Shown: piece by piece, positions 1 through 13,200 of the stretch
Layout: each line of letters opens with the position of its first letter
Position numbering within the stretch: position 1 is the stretch's first letter
Assembly (NCBI GenBank): GCA_023634235.1
Contig: JAMKCF010000001.1
Span: 32,002,272 to 32,066,271, forward strand
Origin: Pisaster brevispinus
Taxonomy: Eukaryota > Echinodermata > Asteroidea > Forcipulatida > Asteriidae
Length of the DNA: 64,000 nt
Reading direction: 5' to 3'
Notes under the pieces: model-generated
Database searches by the model: none
Told to the model about the DNA's origin: nothing
Seen by the model: the letters and a program-made list of their open reading frames with translations, nothing else
Program-made: the position numbers and the translations under genes

Positions 1-475
1 GATCCAGAAACTAGCTCACGACAAGATAAAATGGGGAAAGCTTGTGTCCGCCTTCTGTACAGCAGACTGATGATGATAATGACGACTCTCAGTTCATGAA
101 CGTCAATTCTGATCATCTCTCTCTTCTTGATAATCCTTGGCACAGGGAGGCTCATCTCAAGATGAATTTAAGAACATTTTCTTGTCTTGAATAGACCCGC
201 TGCATATGACGTCACAAGCCCAAAACAGTCCCCTCACTGGGGGTCAATGAAGAGCTATCATCAGCCGAGAGTCATGCGAAGAACATACACGCATCCATGT
301 TTCCATTGTTTGACATCAAAGATGGCGGCCAATGCAAAAGGGGTCTTTAGGTGTTATCTCCCATAAAGTGATGTCACTTCTGACTTCTCAATCTTGCTTA
401 TAAATTATTTTGAGATAGACCCTGGACTCTGCTCAAGTTTAGACATTACCCTACTCTATGTTCCCAGAACATACA

Positions 476-720
476 GCACAGTTGGTGACCACGCACTCCA
501 GGCGCGTGCACCTTGACTCTGGAATGAGCTTCCACAGTGCATCTGCTGCTACCCTTCCTTGGACGCTTTTTGCGAAGGCTCTGAAACCCATCTGTTTGAA
601 CTATGACCTGCATGTTTAACTGGATTATTTGGTTAACTTTCTAGACTCTGTTCAACGCTGTGAAACCATCTTTGAATGTAAGAGCGCTCTATAAATGTAT
701 TTATTGTATTGTATTATAAC
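476..720 (+). mobile_element. Degenerate non-LTR retrotransposon 3' end
   Basis: A reading frame from about 517 gives LWNELP followed by a SLDAF...THLFEL-like pattern, which is the usual C-terminus of CR1/jockey-type reverse transcriptase ORFs. It runs into an AT-rich tail with repeated TATTGTATTG. Only the last 80 or so codons remain, with changes. Bases 1-475 hold nothing I recognise. Confidence 0.55.
699..704 (-). terminator. Candidate poly(A) signal for MAP3K19-like gene
   Basis: An AATAAA on the minus strand about 350 nt past the stop. It falls in an old LINE tail, so the mobile element may have supplied it. No other clear signal is nearer. Confidence 0.3.
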
Positions 721-1049
721 TGTATTTTGGATGGCATGCTTTTGCGTAAAGCATTCACCTGTCACCACTGTGGCCCTGATTCGATTCCCGGCTAAGGCCA
801 TATGTGAGTAGAGTTGTGCTTTAGTTCTGTCCTATGCCACAAGGTGTTTTTTTTCTCCAAGCCCTCCAGTTTGCCTGCCTCCGGAAAAATCAAACACTTT
901 TTATCTAAGGCTGTGCTCGGTGGCTGACAAAGACGCTGTTTTGCATGCCTGTGGCTTGAACACGTTGTGGCCAGGTCCGTCGCAAATCAGCTTCTCAGCT
1001 GCGAGTAAAGATGATTGGCCTCCAAAATTAAAAAGGATTTTCTTGCCTT

Positions 1050-1257
1050 TCATGAGAAATGATCTCGCCTCTCTCTCTTCGTCTCCCGATCCCGCTTGTC
1101 ATCCTCTGAAGCGGGATGCTCCTTGAATGTGATGTTCGCATCCTCAAGGGTCGAGGAGGAAATTCTTGTCTCAAACCTGTCTCGTCCTCGCTCTCGCCTC
1201 TTCCTTATAAAACTGTGAGTCAGAAGCTGAGTCGCTGTCGGTCTCTCATTTTGATCT
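1050..1257 (-). CDS. MAP3K19: MAP3K19-like exon 20: end of kinase and charged tail
   Basis: Completes the kinase with RDQNERPTATQLLTHSFI (the RP motif and last helices), joined in phase 2 to exon 19. About 50 charged residues follow and end RRDHFS before TGA at 1050-1052. The acceptor is TTATTCCAG. Vertebrate MAP3K19 stops only a few residues after the equivalent HSF motif, so this tail is an extension. Confidence 0.9.
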
Positions 1258-4200
1258 CTGGAATAAAGTTAATCGAAAAGAACGTAAACCATACTGAAAA
1301 AGGGAAGCATTTGAAAAGTAATTGATACCGCTACAAAAAAAATATTGACATTTCTACTGTTGATGGTATTTCAGGTGGTCTGACCTCAAGAGCATCGACT
1401 CAAACCTTACTCAAGACCAGGATGAATGAGGAAACATCGAACCAGGCTAGGTAAGTACTGTTTAACTGTGTAGCCGTAGTAGAAAGTAATTTAGGAAAAC
1501 GTTCCCAAAGAGTATCCACACCATACCTTCAGCCAATCCATAATTTCAGCTGATTTTGAGTCTTCGTTTTTAATTCTTCAGGAAATAACAGATGCCTGTT
1601 TTTTGTCATAAACCAATCTAACAGTTATTAGGATTTGAAACTTTGCATGGTGGAGATTAAATCTTGTATGGTTTGCAGTATACTCTACGTAAATGAAACC
1701 TCTCCTCGAGTTGTGATGGACTGGGAAGATCCAATGGTGTAACAAATCAACATTTAGGTCTGTATGCACTTATTAATTAAATTTGGTATAAAAAGTTGCA
1801 TCCCCTTAGGCTGATCTCTCTCCTACCACTTCCCAGGTTGTATCGTAAACTTGGGTGTGATCCCTGGCTATACAGCAGTTAAAGGTTGTATGGCTTCTGA
1901 CTGGCACCCCAACAAAGATAGGGAGACCGCCAACATAGGGCTAGATAGCTCAGTTGGTAGAACGAAGGCACATTAATCCGGAGGTCGCAGGTTCACGTCC
2001 CGCTCTCGTCAATTTTTGTTGTTGTCACCCCCCAAATGAAGTAAAGTGATGCTAACCTTGTCAGGCAGGCGTTGACGAACTCTCTGGCCTGGCGAGAGAA
2101 CTTTTCGGGCAGCTGTGGTATAGGTCCTCCTGATCCTATGGCAAAGATGGCCGACATCGGCTGCATCTCTGACCACGGTGGCTTTCTCAGAGCCATCTCG
2201 AAGACGGTGCATCCGACGCTCCTGAGAGGTGAATAAGAAAGACATCTTAAAACACAGGAGAAGATAATAATAATAATAATAATAATAGTGGATTCTGATT
2301 AAGCGCTCATATCTGTTACTCAGTGACGCTCAAGGCGCTTCAACATTGAGTATTTTCCAGCAAGGTATTTTGGGGGTGAAAGGTGAATAAGAAAGACATC
2401 TTAAAACACAGAAGAAGATAATAATAATAATAATAATAATAATGGTGGATTCTGATTTAGCGCTCATATCCGTTACTCAGTGACGCTCAAGGCGCTTAAA
2501 CATCAAGTATTTTCCAGCAAGGTAATTTGGGGCTATGTTTGAAGTATGAGACTGACTCCCGTACATAGCACCATGTAATGGTTTACAAGGTGCTGTGGCG
2601 CAATTTGCTGCCAATCAAACCAGGAACACCGGGGCTAACCACTTCTCTTTTGTCGATAAGTGCACTGGGTTCTTTTACGTGCATTACACAACACACGGAA
2701 CCAACAGCTTTACATCCCATCCGAAGGACAAAGCAATCAAGGTTAAGTGTCTTGCTTAAGGACACAAGTGTCACGACTGGGATTCAAACCCACACTCTGC
2801 TGATCAGAAACACCAGAGCTTGAGTCCGGTGCTCTTAGCCTATTTCAGAAGATCTGACGCTTTTGCACTGACACAGCGATAAAACTCTCCAGTGTTATTA
2901 TCATAAAACTAAAACAGAACCTCTGGCACTCACCATATGTCCGATTTCTTGCCGTGACCCGTCTCCATAATAACCTCTGGTGCCATCCAGTATGGTGTGC
3001 CCCGCATGGACTTCAGCAGATTCTGGCTCTGACTGATGTTGATGCAAAGCCTCTTAGCACAGCCGAAATCAATTAACTTGATCACCCCATTGGACATCAA
3101 CATGATGTTGGCACCTTTAATGTCCCTGTACAAAATACAGACAGGATAAACATATAAATTAAACGCATTATACAGGATTGATTACGAGAAGAAAAAAAAT
3201 CAGTTTAATTTTAGTCTAAAAACTGACCGATTATGAAGTTCATACTAGAACCAATTTTTCTGTGAAATTTTGCCTCTGAAATGAAATCACATTCAAGAAA
3301 ACTGTGCCTGAAAACCTGTAAATAACTGCAATCAGCTGATTTCGGTGGTTACAACAAAAGTTTAGGACAATATGTTTACATGCTGAAAACTGTGCATGGT
3401 TTTTCAATAATTTCTCCTGACTCACACAATGGATAATGCCCAAATGTTCACTTTTATTTCGTGTATATGGTTGATCACCCAACACATGACCACTGACTGC
3501 AACTTTTTTGTCAGCCCAACCAAGTCTTTATAATACCTTTAATACAGAGGGAACTTTGCATGCTGACAGTTTTACCAAGTATAACATCCACCTGTGCTTA
3601 CATGATAGAGTGATTGCTGGCATTTACCTGTGAATGACGTCTTTAGAATGAAGATACTCCGTTCCCTGTAGAATCTGTTTTGTGTAACGGCAGAAGACAG
3701 GTTCTTCCAGAGCCCCAAAGCGGGCCAGAAGGGATGCGATTGAGCCACCAGGGATGAACTGCATGAAGATGTTGACTGTGTTACCCTCGAGGGAAACACC
3801 CAAGAACCTGAGATATCAAGACACAAATAATCCAAATAATATTCTTTAACCCCCGATGCAAATTTAACATCCATTAAACTGATTTGGGTTTGATCAAAGA
3901 AAAAATTAGTGGAGCGGGACTTGAACCAACGACCTCCGTATTAACGTACCGGCGCTCTACCAACTGAGCTATCCAGCCCTATGTTGGCGGTCTCCCTATT
4001 AGTCAATATCTTTGTTCGGGGGTGCCAGTCAGAAGCCATTCAACTGTTAGCTGCCGTGTAGCCAGGGATCACACCCAAGTTAACGATACAACCTGGGAAG
4101 CGGCAGCCATGGGATCACCCTAAGGGACCCTCTATTAAACTGCTGAGGGAACCTGCTGCTAAAACATAGGATTCGAACTGCCTCTAGCTACCAGGCAATC

Positions 4201-7200
4201 TTGGTGGTCTAGTGGTAAGACATCTGCTCTAGAATGGCAAAGGTCGTGGGTTTGAATCCCACCCGAGGAATTTTTTTCACAGGAACTCGGGAAAGTATTA
4301 AGTATATAGTCCTTTACACACACTTGGTTCTTGCATCTATGTAGCACTTTATCACACCCCCAGGGGTGTTTCAAAGCACTCATTATTTGTCTTTCAACAG
4401 GATAAGCAGAGCTGTGTTTTGAATCATGAAACCCATTTATGTAGCACCTTCTAATGGTTTACAAGGTGCTTTGGCACATTCAGCAGCCACTGCCAGAAAC
4501 ACCGGGGCAAACCCCTTCTTTTCCTGATAAGTGTAACTGGGTTATTTTACGTGCATTACACAACAACACACGGGACCAATGGCTTTACGTCTCATCCGAA
4601 GGATGAGCAATAATGGTAGGAGTCTTGCTTAAGGACACAAGTGTCACTCGAACCCACACTCTGCTGATAAAAAAGCTTGAGTCCAGTGCACTTGACCCCT
4701 CGGCCTCGACACGCCATGCCTTGTGGGTTTCGTGTACTCACCCGACAATATTCCTATGTCTGAGCGTCTTGAGAAGCTCAACCTCCTCCTGGAGTTTCTC
4801 GTACTGTTGTCTTGACTTATGTTTATTGTCTTTATCGCTAAGTTGCACCTGCTTAACGGCAATGAGCTGGCCAGTGTTGGTGAGACCACAGTACACCTAA
4901 AACAAACACAATTAACACATCATTATTCCTTAATACCTGTTGGCAATTTGGATTTTTTATAAGAAACTTTCAGAATCCATTCGATTTCATCGGGCAGGGA
5001 CACATACCGTCAACTTTCTTTACCCCCAAATTGTTCACATTCCTCTCACTGGGTTTCCCTTGGTTAGATACTAGATGTAGTTCGAACCAGAAAATTATCA
5101 GCAGTTTGTCTCAAAAAGAGAAAGTGCCAGGCACAGCAAGACTTTGTACTAGGTTTTGCAATTTCCAATGGCACCGCTGAGAAAATGAAAAATATAAATT
5201 CAATCCTCTGTACCCAATTTCATGGCTCTGCTTACTGCAGAATTCAGACATTACGGCCCATGGAATCACGTGCTTGACAGGGTGCAATAAGCACAGAAAT
5301 TAGGAAAACAAAATTATGTTCAATTGTTGACTTTCAGTCTGAAAAATACCTTTTGTAGTAATGGAGTAAACTTAGTACCCCAAAAAGACAGATAAGATAA
5401 ATCTTCTCTCAAAGATGTCTTAGTGCATGAAATTGGTGACAATTTCATGGCTCTGAGATTACGGCAAATGGAATCACACGCTTGACAGGGTGCAATAAGC
5501 ACAGAAATCGGGAAAACAAAATTATGTTCAATTGTTGACTTTCAGTCTGAAAAATGCCTCAATAGTAATGGAGTAAACTTAATACCCCAAAAAGACAGAT
5601 AAGATAAATCTTCTCTCACAGATGTCTTAGTGCATTTAAATGCAAATTGTCTGGACTCTGGAAGTTTTTTTTTCTCATTTTGTTTTTGGTCTTGTGCAAA
5701 AAATTTCTGGTCCAGTAAACATTTTGCGGTCTTGTGGATTTTTCGAGCCCCGCTGTAGTTTGCCCCAAAAGAGAAAGTGCCTGGCACAGCAAGACTTGTT
5801 TTGTAATTTTTCAATGGCACACAGCTGAGAAAGCAATTTCAGACCTTCCTCTCATCCATTTTACCTTCTTTTCTTAGCTTTTGAATAATTAAAATCCCAT
5901 GAAATTTCTCACCACTCCGAAAGCTCCTTTTCCGAGAATGTTTCCCTTCTTCCAGTGGAGTAATTCCCCCTCGGACTCCGAGAAGTTCGTGCTTGAGCTC
6001 TGGCTACGCTCACTGCTAAGACCACTTGAATGAGTGTTGTGCAACTGAAAGTATTTATATAAAAAAACAGTATTAATTTTTGTCTGCCTGACAATATATA
6101 TAGCACAAGTGTATATTATTTTGGCATTCTTCCCTGGTGGTTTCTTCCCTGCCTTTCACCTCGGTTGGAATTGCGTATCGTGAATTGAGTTTTCAGTCCA
6201 GGGGCCGATTTCACAAAGAGCTAAGATTGATCGTAACTGCAAATCAATCGTAGTTGCTTAGTAAAGTGTGATGTCACAATGTAAATCACTATGGTGATAC
6301 TGACAATTTGTCTTATGATGGATTTTATTGCTTTGTGAAATCGACCCCAGACCTGAATGTGTGGGTTGTGGGATTTTTTGTCCCAAATCAAAAACTGACA
6401 CTGTTCAATTTTCTTCATCATCTTCTCTACAAAGGTATATTCAGGTTTATGGGTCACAGTGCTACATTAAAAGGAAAAGCTCCATCAAGATTTTCTGAGT
6501 TTTGCCACAAAAACTCAAAACTCTGAAACTATGCATCCTTTTCACCAGTGGGTATGTTTACATTGAATTACTTTGGTCATTAAACTTAATGGCAGTCATC
6601 AGCCCTACTGGTATGGCATGATCCAATTAAGTCCATTGTTTGGAAAAGCAATTCAATGGAGACAACAGGTGTGAGCTGTCAGATGAAAAGGATGTTTTAT
6701 TCTAGCCTCTTTCTTTAGTGGAGCTTTCCCGTAATGAGTCACTTTTCATTACCAGAAAAACAAATTATAATAACACTCCCTGGGAGTATAGTTTAAAGCC
6801 TGTCCTGCTAAATATGTAGCGCACCGAACTATTAAATCAATCACAAGAACCATCTTTGCCCTCACAGGTACCCATTTACCCCTCCTGGGGTAAAAAGAGA
6901 AGCAATTATAGTTAAGTGTCTTGCTCAAGGACACAAGTGTCATGACTGTGATTCAAACACACACCCTGATAACTTAAGCTCGGATAATACTTGCTGCGAA
7001 TGCGAATGAGATGCAAATTTTGAGGTCACAAATTCGCAACGAACGATTCAAAAGAGTTGAGCCGTTGGCAACTCCTGCGAAACATACACAGCAAAAACAG
7101 AGCTGTGACCTAAAATTTGTTTCACATGAAGCATTCCCAGAAAATCTAAACCAGGCTTAAGCCACCAGAACTTGAGTCAGATGCACTATCCACTCAGCCA

Positions 7201-10200
7201 CACCATGCCACAATAACGTGATAAATTACAGAGCGATGTAAGTAGAGAAAGATCAATTTTACCTCATTGGTATCGGACATAAACGTCCTGAAGGCTGAGA
7301 AAGGTCTTGAAGAAGCTTCGCTAAACTCGGACCCAGCGAGACTTTGGTTCAACCAGTCCGAAGACTCAGGTTCTAAAGCGGCAGAGTCAAGATCCCCTTC
7401 TCTGGACAGTGGTCGATTTGGCGACGGGAACTCAAAATGACCGTCACCATTCTGCGAGAGTAGTGTGTTGAACTCTTGGATGGCACTCATGGAAACACTC
7501 TGAACGTGTTCCGTTAGAATCTGCTCCTTGTCACGCACGGCCTCATCGACGTCGTCGTCATCATCCTCGATGTCGATAGGATCGTTAAGAAAGACTTCCG
7601 AGCCCTCCGAGATATTGCTTTTCTTGCGCTGAGATGAAGACGCAGTTGAAGGCTCAAATTCCTGACGTAACCCCAGCTTGTCTTGTCTAAAATTTCAACC
7701 GGGTAAGAGAAAAACATAAATCAGGTAACAGACCAAAACAACAAAAAGTAAAAAGATACAAAGTCAGTGTGAAGTCCCACCTATCTGTACGGATAAAAAC
7801 TAAATATTTATTTATTTATTTATTCATTCCCGCTTAAAAATTAAGAAATAAGTAAAATAAAAAAAATTGTACAGTAGACTTTGAGTAACTATCACACCAA
7901 ACATTACAAAACCAAGAGAACACTTGTATGGTAATACATTAAAACAAACAGCAGCCTGGGGACTGCCCAAAAGCCGTGTATATCACTACCTAAAAGAGCA
8001 ATCCTTGTTTTTAACAAGGAACATTTACCAACACAAAAACTTCAAAAGCAGAAAACGATTTTTAGTCATGAAGAAACGAACGTATTTGTTTCTGTCACCA
8101 TCAACGAAGATCCATGGCAACGAAAGTCTTACATCACTTACCCATTCTCATCACCAAGGTGGTTCTTGTTCATAACCTCCGGCATCGAGAACCCTCTCCT
8201 CCTTGTCGGTGATTCTTTGGATGATGACGGCGGACTGAAGTTTTTATCGGGAAGTCGACTTTTCAAGGGAGAGACCATGTCTTCGACCTTATTGCTCTGA
8301 CCTCTCCACTTTGGTCTCAAGATCTTGCTGTGGTCTTCCTCAAGGAGAGCGGCGTCCTGACACTCTGCAAAATCCTTCCAAGAACCCTTAACTTTTACGA
8401 TCTTCTTGGCATCTGCTGCACCCTCTTCGTCAGCAAGTTTCTTTTTCTCTGCTACTTTAGTTGGAGGCTCACTGTGCCTTCTCTTTATGCTTCCCCGTGG
8501 GACCCTGGTAAGCTCAGAGATGGTAATATTGGTCTTTGAAGGAAGTGGTGGCTTGTGAGAGATTTTCTCTGTGGCTGGGTCTCCCTCCATTTGGTGGAGT
8601 TCTGAGGGTATATCAACAGGTTCGTTCACAGGCTTCTCTTGATGGGTAGAAGGGTCACCTGTATCAGCATTTGTTTCTGCATTCTCATTTGTTTCATGAT
8701 CGCGTATCCTGAACACTTTAAGAAACTCTGGATTAGTTTCGTATGAGGATATATCTTCACCTGCTCCATAACTAGCATCACTTCTCTCTGTTTGACTACC
8801 TGACGTTCCTGAGGTGATAACTCTGGGGGTAGTGGTATCACTTTCCATTTTCTCCCCAGCAATTATTTTTTCAAGAGGGATGTCTTGCTGACACGACTCT
8901 TCTGAGCTAGGAGTAGTCTTTTCGGGTAATACTTTTTCAGGTTTGTCTTTAAGTTGATTTGGGGAAGCTGTTTTGACCGAAGCTCTGATCTGCTCTACCC
9001 TGCTGTAAGAAGGTTCTCCACGAGGACCAACTGTTCCATCTTCAAACCTGTCCACACTCTCCTTCTCAAAATTAAATTTCTTTTTAAGGTTGGCCCGGTT
9101 CTGGTCATTCTCAGAGGAGCAGTCACTCTTTAGAGAGTCACCAAACTGTTTGATTGCACCCATGGTGTCTGGGATGAAGTGAGGCGTATCAACCTCCAAG
9201 GGACTCATGATATTTGCGATGTCTTTGATCACATTGGGGCTTAACGGATGAAGCCTGCATAGTTCATTCAGCATGAGGGTGTTGTGCGGGCTAAGCATCA
9301 CACCCTTGTTGACAGCAGGCGTGGAATCCGTCTCCGACGACGAGTCTGAGGAGCTGTCAAAAGCAGAGCGGTCATGAATGATTATATCTGATGTTTCGTT
9401 TTTCTCTGTCTGGATGTGCCAACCCTGCCCTGTGATGAATGCTTTTGTACTCGAGTCAGATTCGCTGAGCAGGTGTAACTTGCCCTGTTTTGAAGTGTTC
9501 CTTGCTTTTGCCTTCCCACCTGTTTTGGTCTTTGCCTTCTTTTGCAAACTGATTGCATCTGCATCTTGCTTCTTCTTAAGGCGGGATTTTCCTCCGCTTC
9601 CGAGCTTGCCTACTTTTCCTCCACTTCCTGGTCTCCCATTCTTCCCTCTACCTTTCTGGGAACTCTGCCCAATAATGGCTATTTTCCTCAGACTTCCCTT
9701 GACTGCCGGTTTTCTAGGTGTCTCTTTACTGCTGACAATCCGTCTCTGGGATTTAGAATACGTACCAGGTCTTACAGAGTTTGGACAGCTACTGGTTGAA
9801 GTGACCTTGTCTCTTGGTTTCCAGGGAATTGGGGAGGGTTCCTTTTGAAGTTGGATCATTTTTATACACTCCATGATATCCGTGATGACTGGCGTGTGCT
9901 CTTTGATGACTCTCGGGTCTCGAGGAGTTTCGAAAGAAGAATCACTACGCGGTGATACCTCTGGTGATTTGAACTTAGACCAGTGAAATTTTGTTGCTTT
10001 TGGATTAGGGAGATGAGGGCTCTTGGGGCTTAGCGAATCTTTCATCTCTTCTGACACTTCATTCACAACAGTTTCTCTGTCATTTTTTGCAAGCACCTCT
10101 GATGGCTTTTTGTTTTGTTCTTTGGACTTCAAATCCGAGACTGATTTGCCAACGGCCTTGATGGCAGACCTCGCTTGTCCTCTCCCTGGCGTGTTCCCGG

Positions 10201-13200
10201 GATCTTTTGATTGCTTTCTTGACTGAGTTTTCCCAGCTGGGACATGCCTACTTGGTGGCACTTTCTTTGCTGCCACTTTCTTCTCATCGCTAACAGGGAT
10301 TTCCTTAAATTGAAGTTTCACTGCATCTTCAGACAAAGACAGTTTAACCTCCTCTTTGTTTTCACCTTTTTCTTCGTCAGAGACGAAGACAACCTCTTCA
10401 TAAACCTCTTCAACGCTCTCTGCATAGTCTGATTTTATACTTCCTTCTGATTGAGGTTCTGCCATTTTTGAACTTCCTTTCAGCCCTTTGATATCTTTCT
10501 CTCTTAAGAGATGTTTAGCGACTTTGGTATCAGTAATTGCTGATTTCTTGATAATGTCTGGTATAAAACTCTTTCTTTTAGCTTTCCCAGAACCAACCAC
10601 TGGAGATTTGGTCACAGAATTTACCTTTTTCACGTCTTCTTGCATCTGTTTACTTTGTGCTCTCTCATTACTGACATTTATTTTTTCGATCAGTTCCTCC
10701 AACTCTAAGCCAACCCCTTCATCTGATGAAACGGTCCATTTTGTGTTTGGAGAGAGTTTAGCACCATGATTAACATTCCTTATATCAGTCTTGATCAAGC
10801 TATTTCCCGACCCGAAACTTTTTGAGAGGGAAGGTCCTCCCTTGGAGGCCTGAATCCTCGGTGAGGCTTTTTCAGCCGACCCTGCTGGTGATTTGGAACC
10901 CTGATTATATCCAGGCCTCGGACTGACCTTTGGCATCTCACTTGAAGCAGAGAGTAAGTCCATTTTATGGTCACTGGTGTCTGCTGTGACGATTTGCTTT
11001 TCTGTTAATGCCTGCGATTTACCCTGTTTCTTTTCTTGGTCTGAGTTTTTCATCGTCCTCTTCGTAGACTCTCCCTTTGAGGTATACACTTTATTGTCTT
11101 TCTGCATAGCTTCGACAGATTTTCTAGTGACACTGAATTCGGCGTCTGATTTGTCTTTTACGGATTTGGAATCAGTTCTCTTCTTAGTAGAACTTTGACC
11201 ACTCAGTCTCCCAAAAAGTAGTTTTGATTCTTGATTCCCAGATCTCTCTCTACTTGTCCTTTCATTCTCAGAGCTACTCCAGGAATTGACCTGACTATTG
11301 TCCACACAGCCTACATTAAGAGATGTTGGCTTTTCTTCTCGACTTGTTTGTCTTGAAGGCGTTTTGCTGTTTTCAGAGCTTAGTGAAGATTTTGTATTTG
11401 AGTTCAGTCGGGCAGAGTTGGATCCTTGTATAAGTTTGGCATCCTTGGCTTCATGACCTGATACAGGATTTTTGCCACCAACTTGTTGTTCTCCAAGCAC
11501 ATTGGAATCAACTGCCATTTTCTGTTTGAGTTTACTTGCGTTAGCAAACTGTGTAACTCTCTCATTCTGGTTTTCAGCTGCTGTTTCATGTTTCTTTCCA
11601 TTATCAGCCTTTTCTGTTTTACCCTGTTTCACAGAGCTGCCATGCAACAGTTGCAGCTTTTCCTGAGTGTTTGACTCGACCTCCTTTTGCACAGCAGCAA
11701 CGTTATTATCCAACTTCCCTTTTTCAAGACTTCCTTGTCTTTCAATACTACTTCCCGATGAAGTACCTGAGCTTCTTGGATTTGTTCTTGATGTCTTATT
11801 ATCCAAACCAAGCATAGAATTCCGTGAGATAGTCTTTCGCTTGCCCTTCTCAACTGCTATTTGCTGTTTTCCTTCAGATGTATGCAGCTGTTGTTTTTCC
11901 AGTGGAACATGACAACTATTAGTGTTCGGTACAACTGACGTTACAGCAGAATGAAGATTGATTTGAGTTGTTGCACTTGTGGGTATTGTCTTTGCTCTGC
12001 TTTCCTTTCTACTTTCCGCAGACTTCGTGTCTTCCCTAATCGTCGTCGCCGACGGCGTCATTTTCACACCAAGACGATTCTTCACAGGGTTCTTCACAAG
12101 ATGCATGTCACCGTCGAAACGCAACAGGGGACTCGGTGTCGAGAATGTGCTCGCCGACGACGAGGAGATACTGTTTGACCCTTGACCCGAGTCTGTAGAT
12201 ACCTCTTTCTGCGGACTAATGCGTGTCGTTTCAATGCGGAATGTCTTCAGAGGATCCAAGATGGATTTTGCCCTGCTTAGCATTAGCTGTCCGCTGGGAT
12301 TACACTCCCCTTTAATGTCCAGATTGTGCATACTTCCACTTAGACTCTGAAGAACCTGCTCCTTGTTTGATTGCTCGTCTTCATCATCGAATTCGAAAAT
12401 AGTTTCTTGGACGTTTTCAGAGTAGTGGGAGGGAGAGAGAGGAATGACATGACGAGAGGATGGGTTGAAGAGATGAATGGTGTCCAGCATGGGGCTTGGA
12501 GTGCTCAGACGAAGATGCATTTGTTCTGTTGTGGAGTGGAAGAAAAGAAATTGGAATCAGTAAAGGATTGGGTCATACTTTGGTAATGACCTCAAAAAAG
12601 AAAGTGTGTACATTTTGACCGAAAGCATTTTTGTTTATAAAGCTGGTAGATGTAAAGACAGTGAGCATCTTCACTCGCCAAAATGTAGATGGATTCAACG
12701 TTCTTGATTAATACCATGACATTTTTTGCTAATTGCTCAACTTTCACGAGTGACCTTTATTGTAACTTTCCTGACAATTTTGCTTGTAAATCAGCATTAC
12801 ATTGACATAAACCAAACGATGACCCTACATTTAAGAGTCTGAAATTATTTATTTATTAAGCACCATGAAGAGTTACAAAAGACAGTCAATACTAAGAAGG
12901 CATAAGATCGGACTGAATAAACCTCAACCTCCTTCCCAGTAGTGTACGACCTGACCGTGCCAGTTTTTTGTCTTTCCCACATTGCCTTGCTCGATCGTAA
13001 CCCCTGGAAGTGTGACTTTGAAATATCCAAATATGTTGGATATTCCTGTGGTTGATCCATTTGATTAGAGACTATGCAGGGCGAGCTGTCAAAAGACGCA
13101 TCAAGTCATTGAGCAACTGACCCCTCTCATTCTTTTTCGATCTTGAGATACGTCTAACTGTATGCAGTTTAGGGTGACCAGGTAAAAACATGAGTTAGTT

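Noticed and set aside
920..1325. Two plus-strand ORFs as a small gene
   Set aside because: They are antisense to the terminal kinase exon and its 3' flank. The minus-strand frame continues the kinase domain in the right phase.
1375..1450. Plus-strand exon-like segment with TTTCAG acceptor, open frame and GTAAGT donor
   Set aside because: It lies inside the last intron of the minus-strand kinase gene. It encodes only 25 residues, has no neighbouring exon or known family and can arise by chance.
4200..4275. Possible cellular tRNA gene
   Set aside because: The tRNA-like body continues into a shared SINE tail and recurs at 52255; the cloverleaf is imperfect.
9378..9848. 156-codon plus-strand ORF
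   Set aside because: It is antisense to the giant kinase exon. Its Pro/Leu/Phe-rich sequence is a shadow of the Lys/Gly/Ser-rich coding strand.
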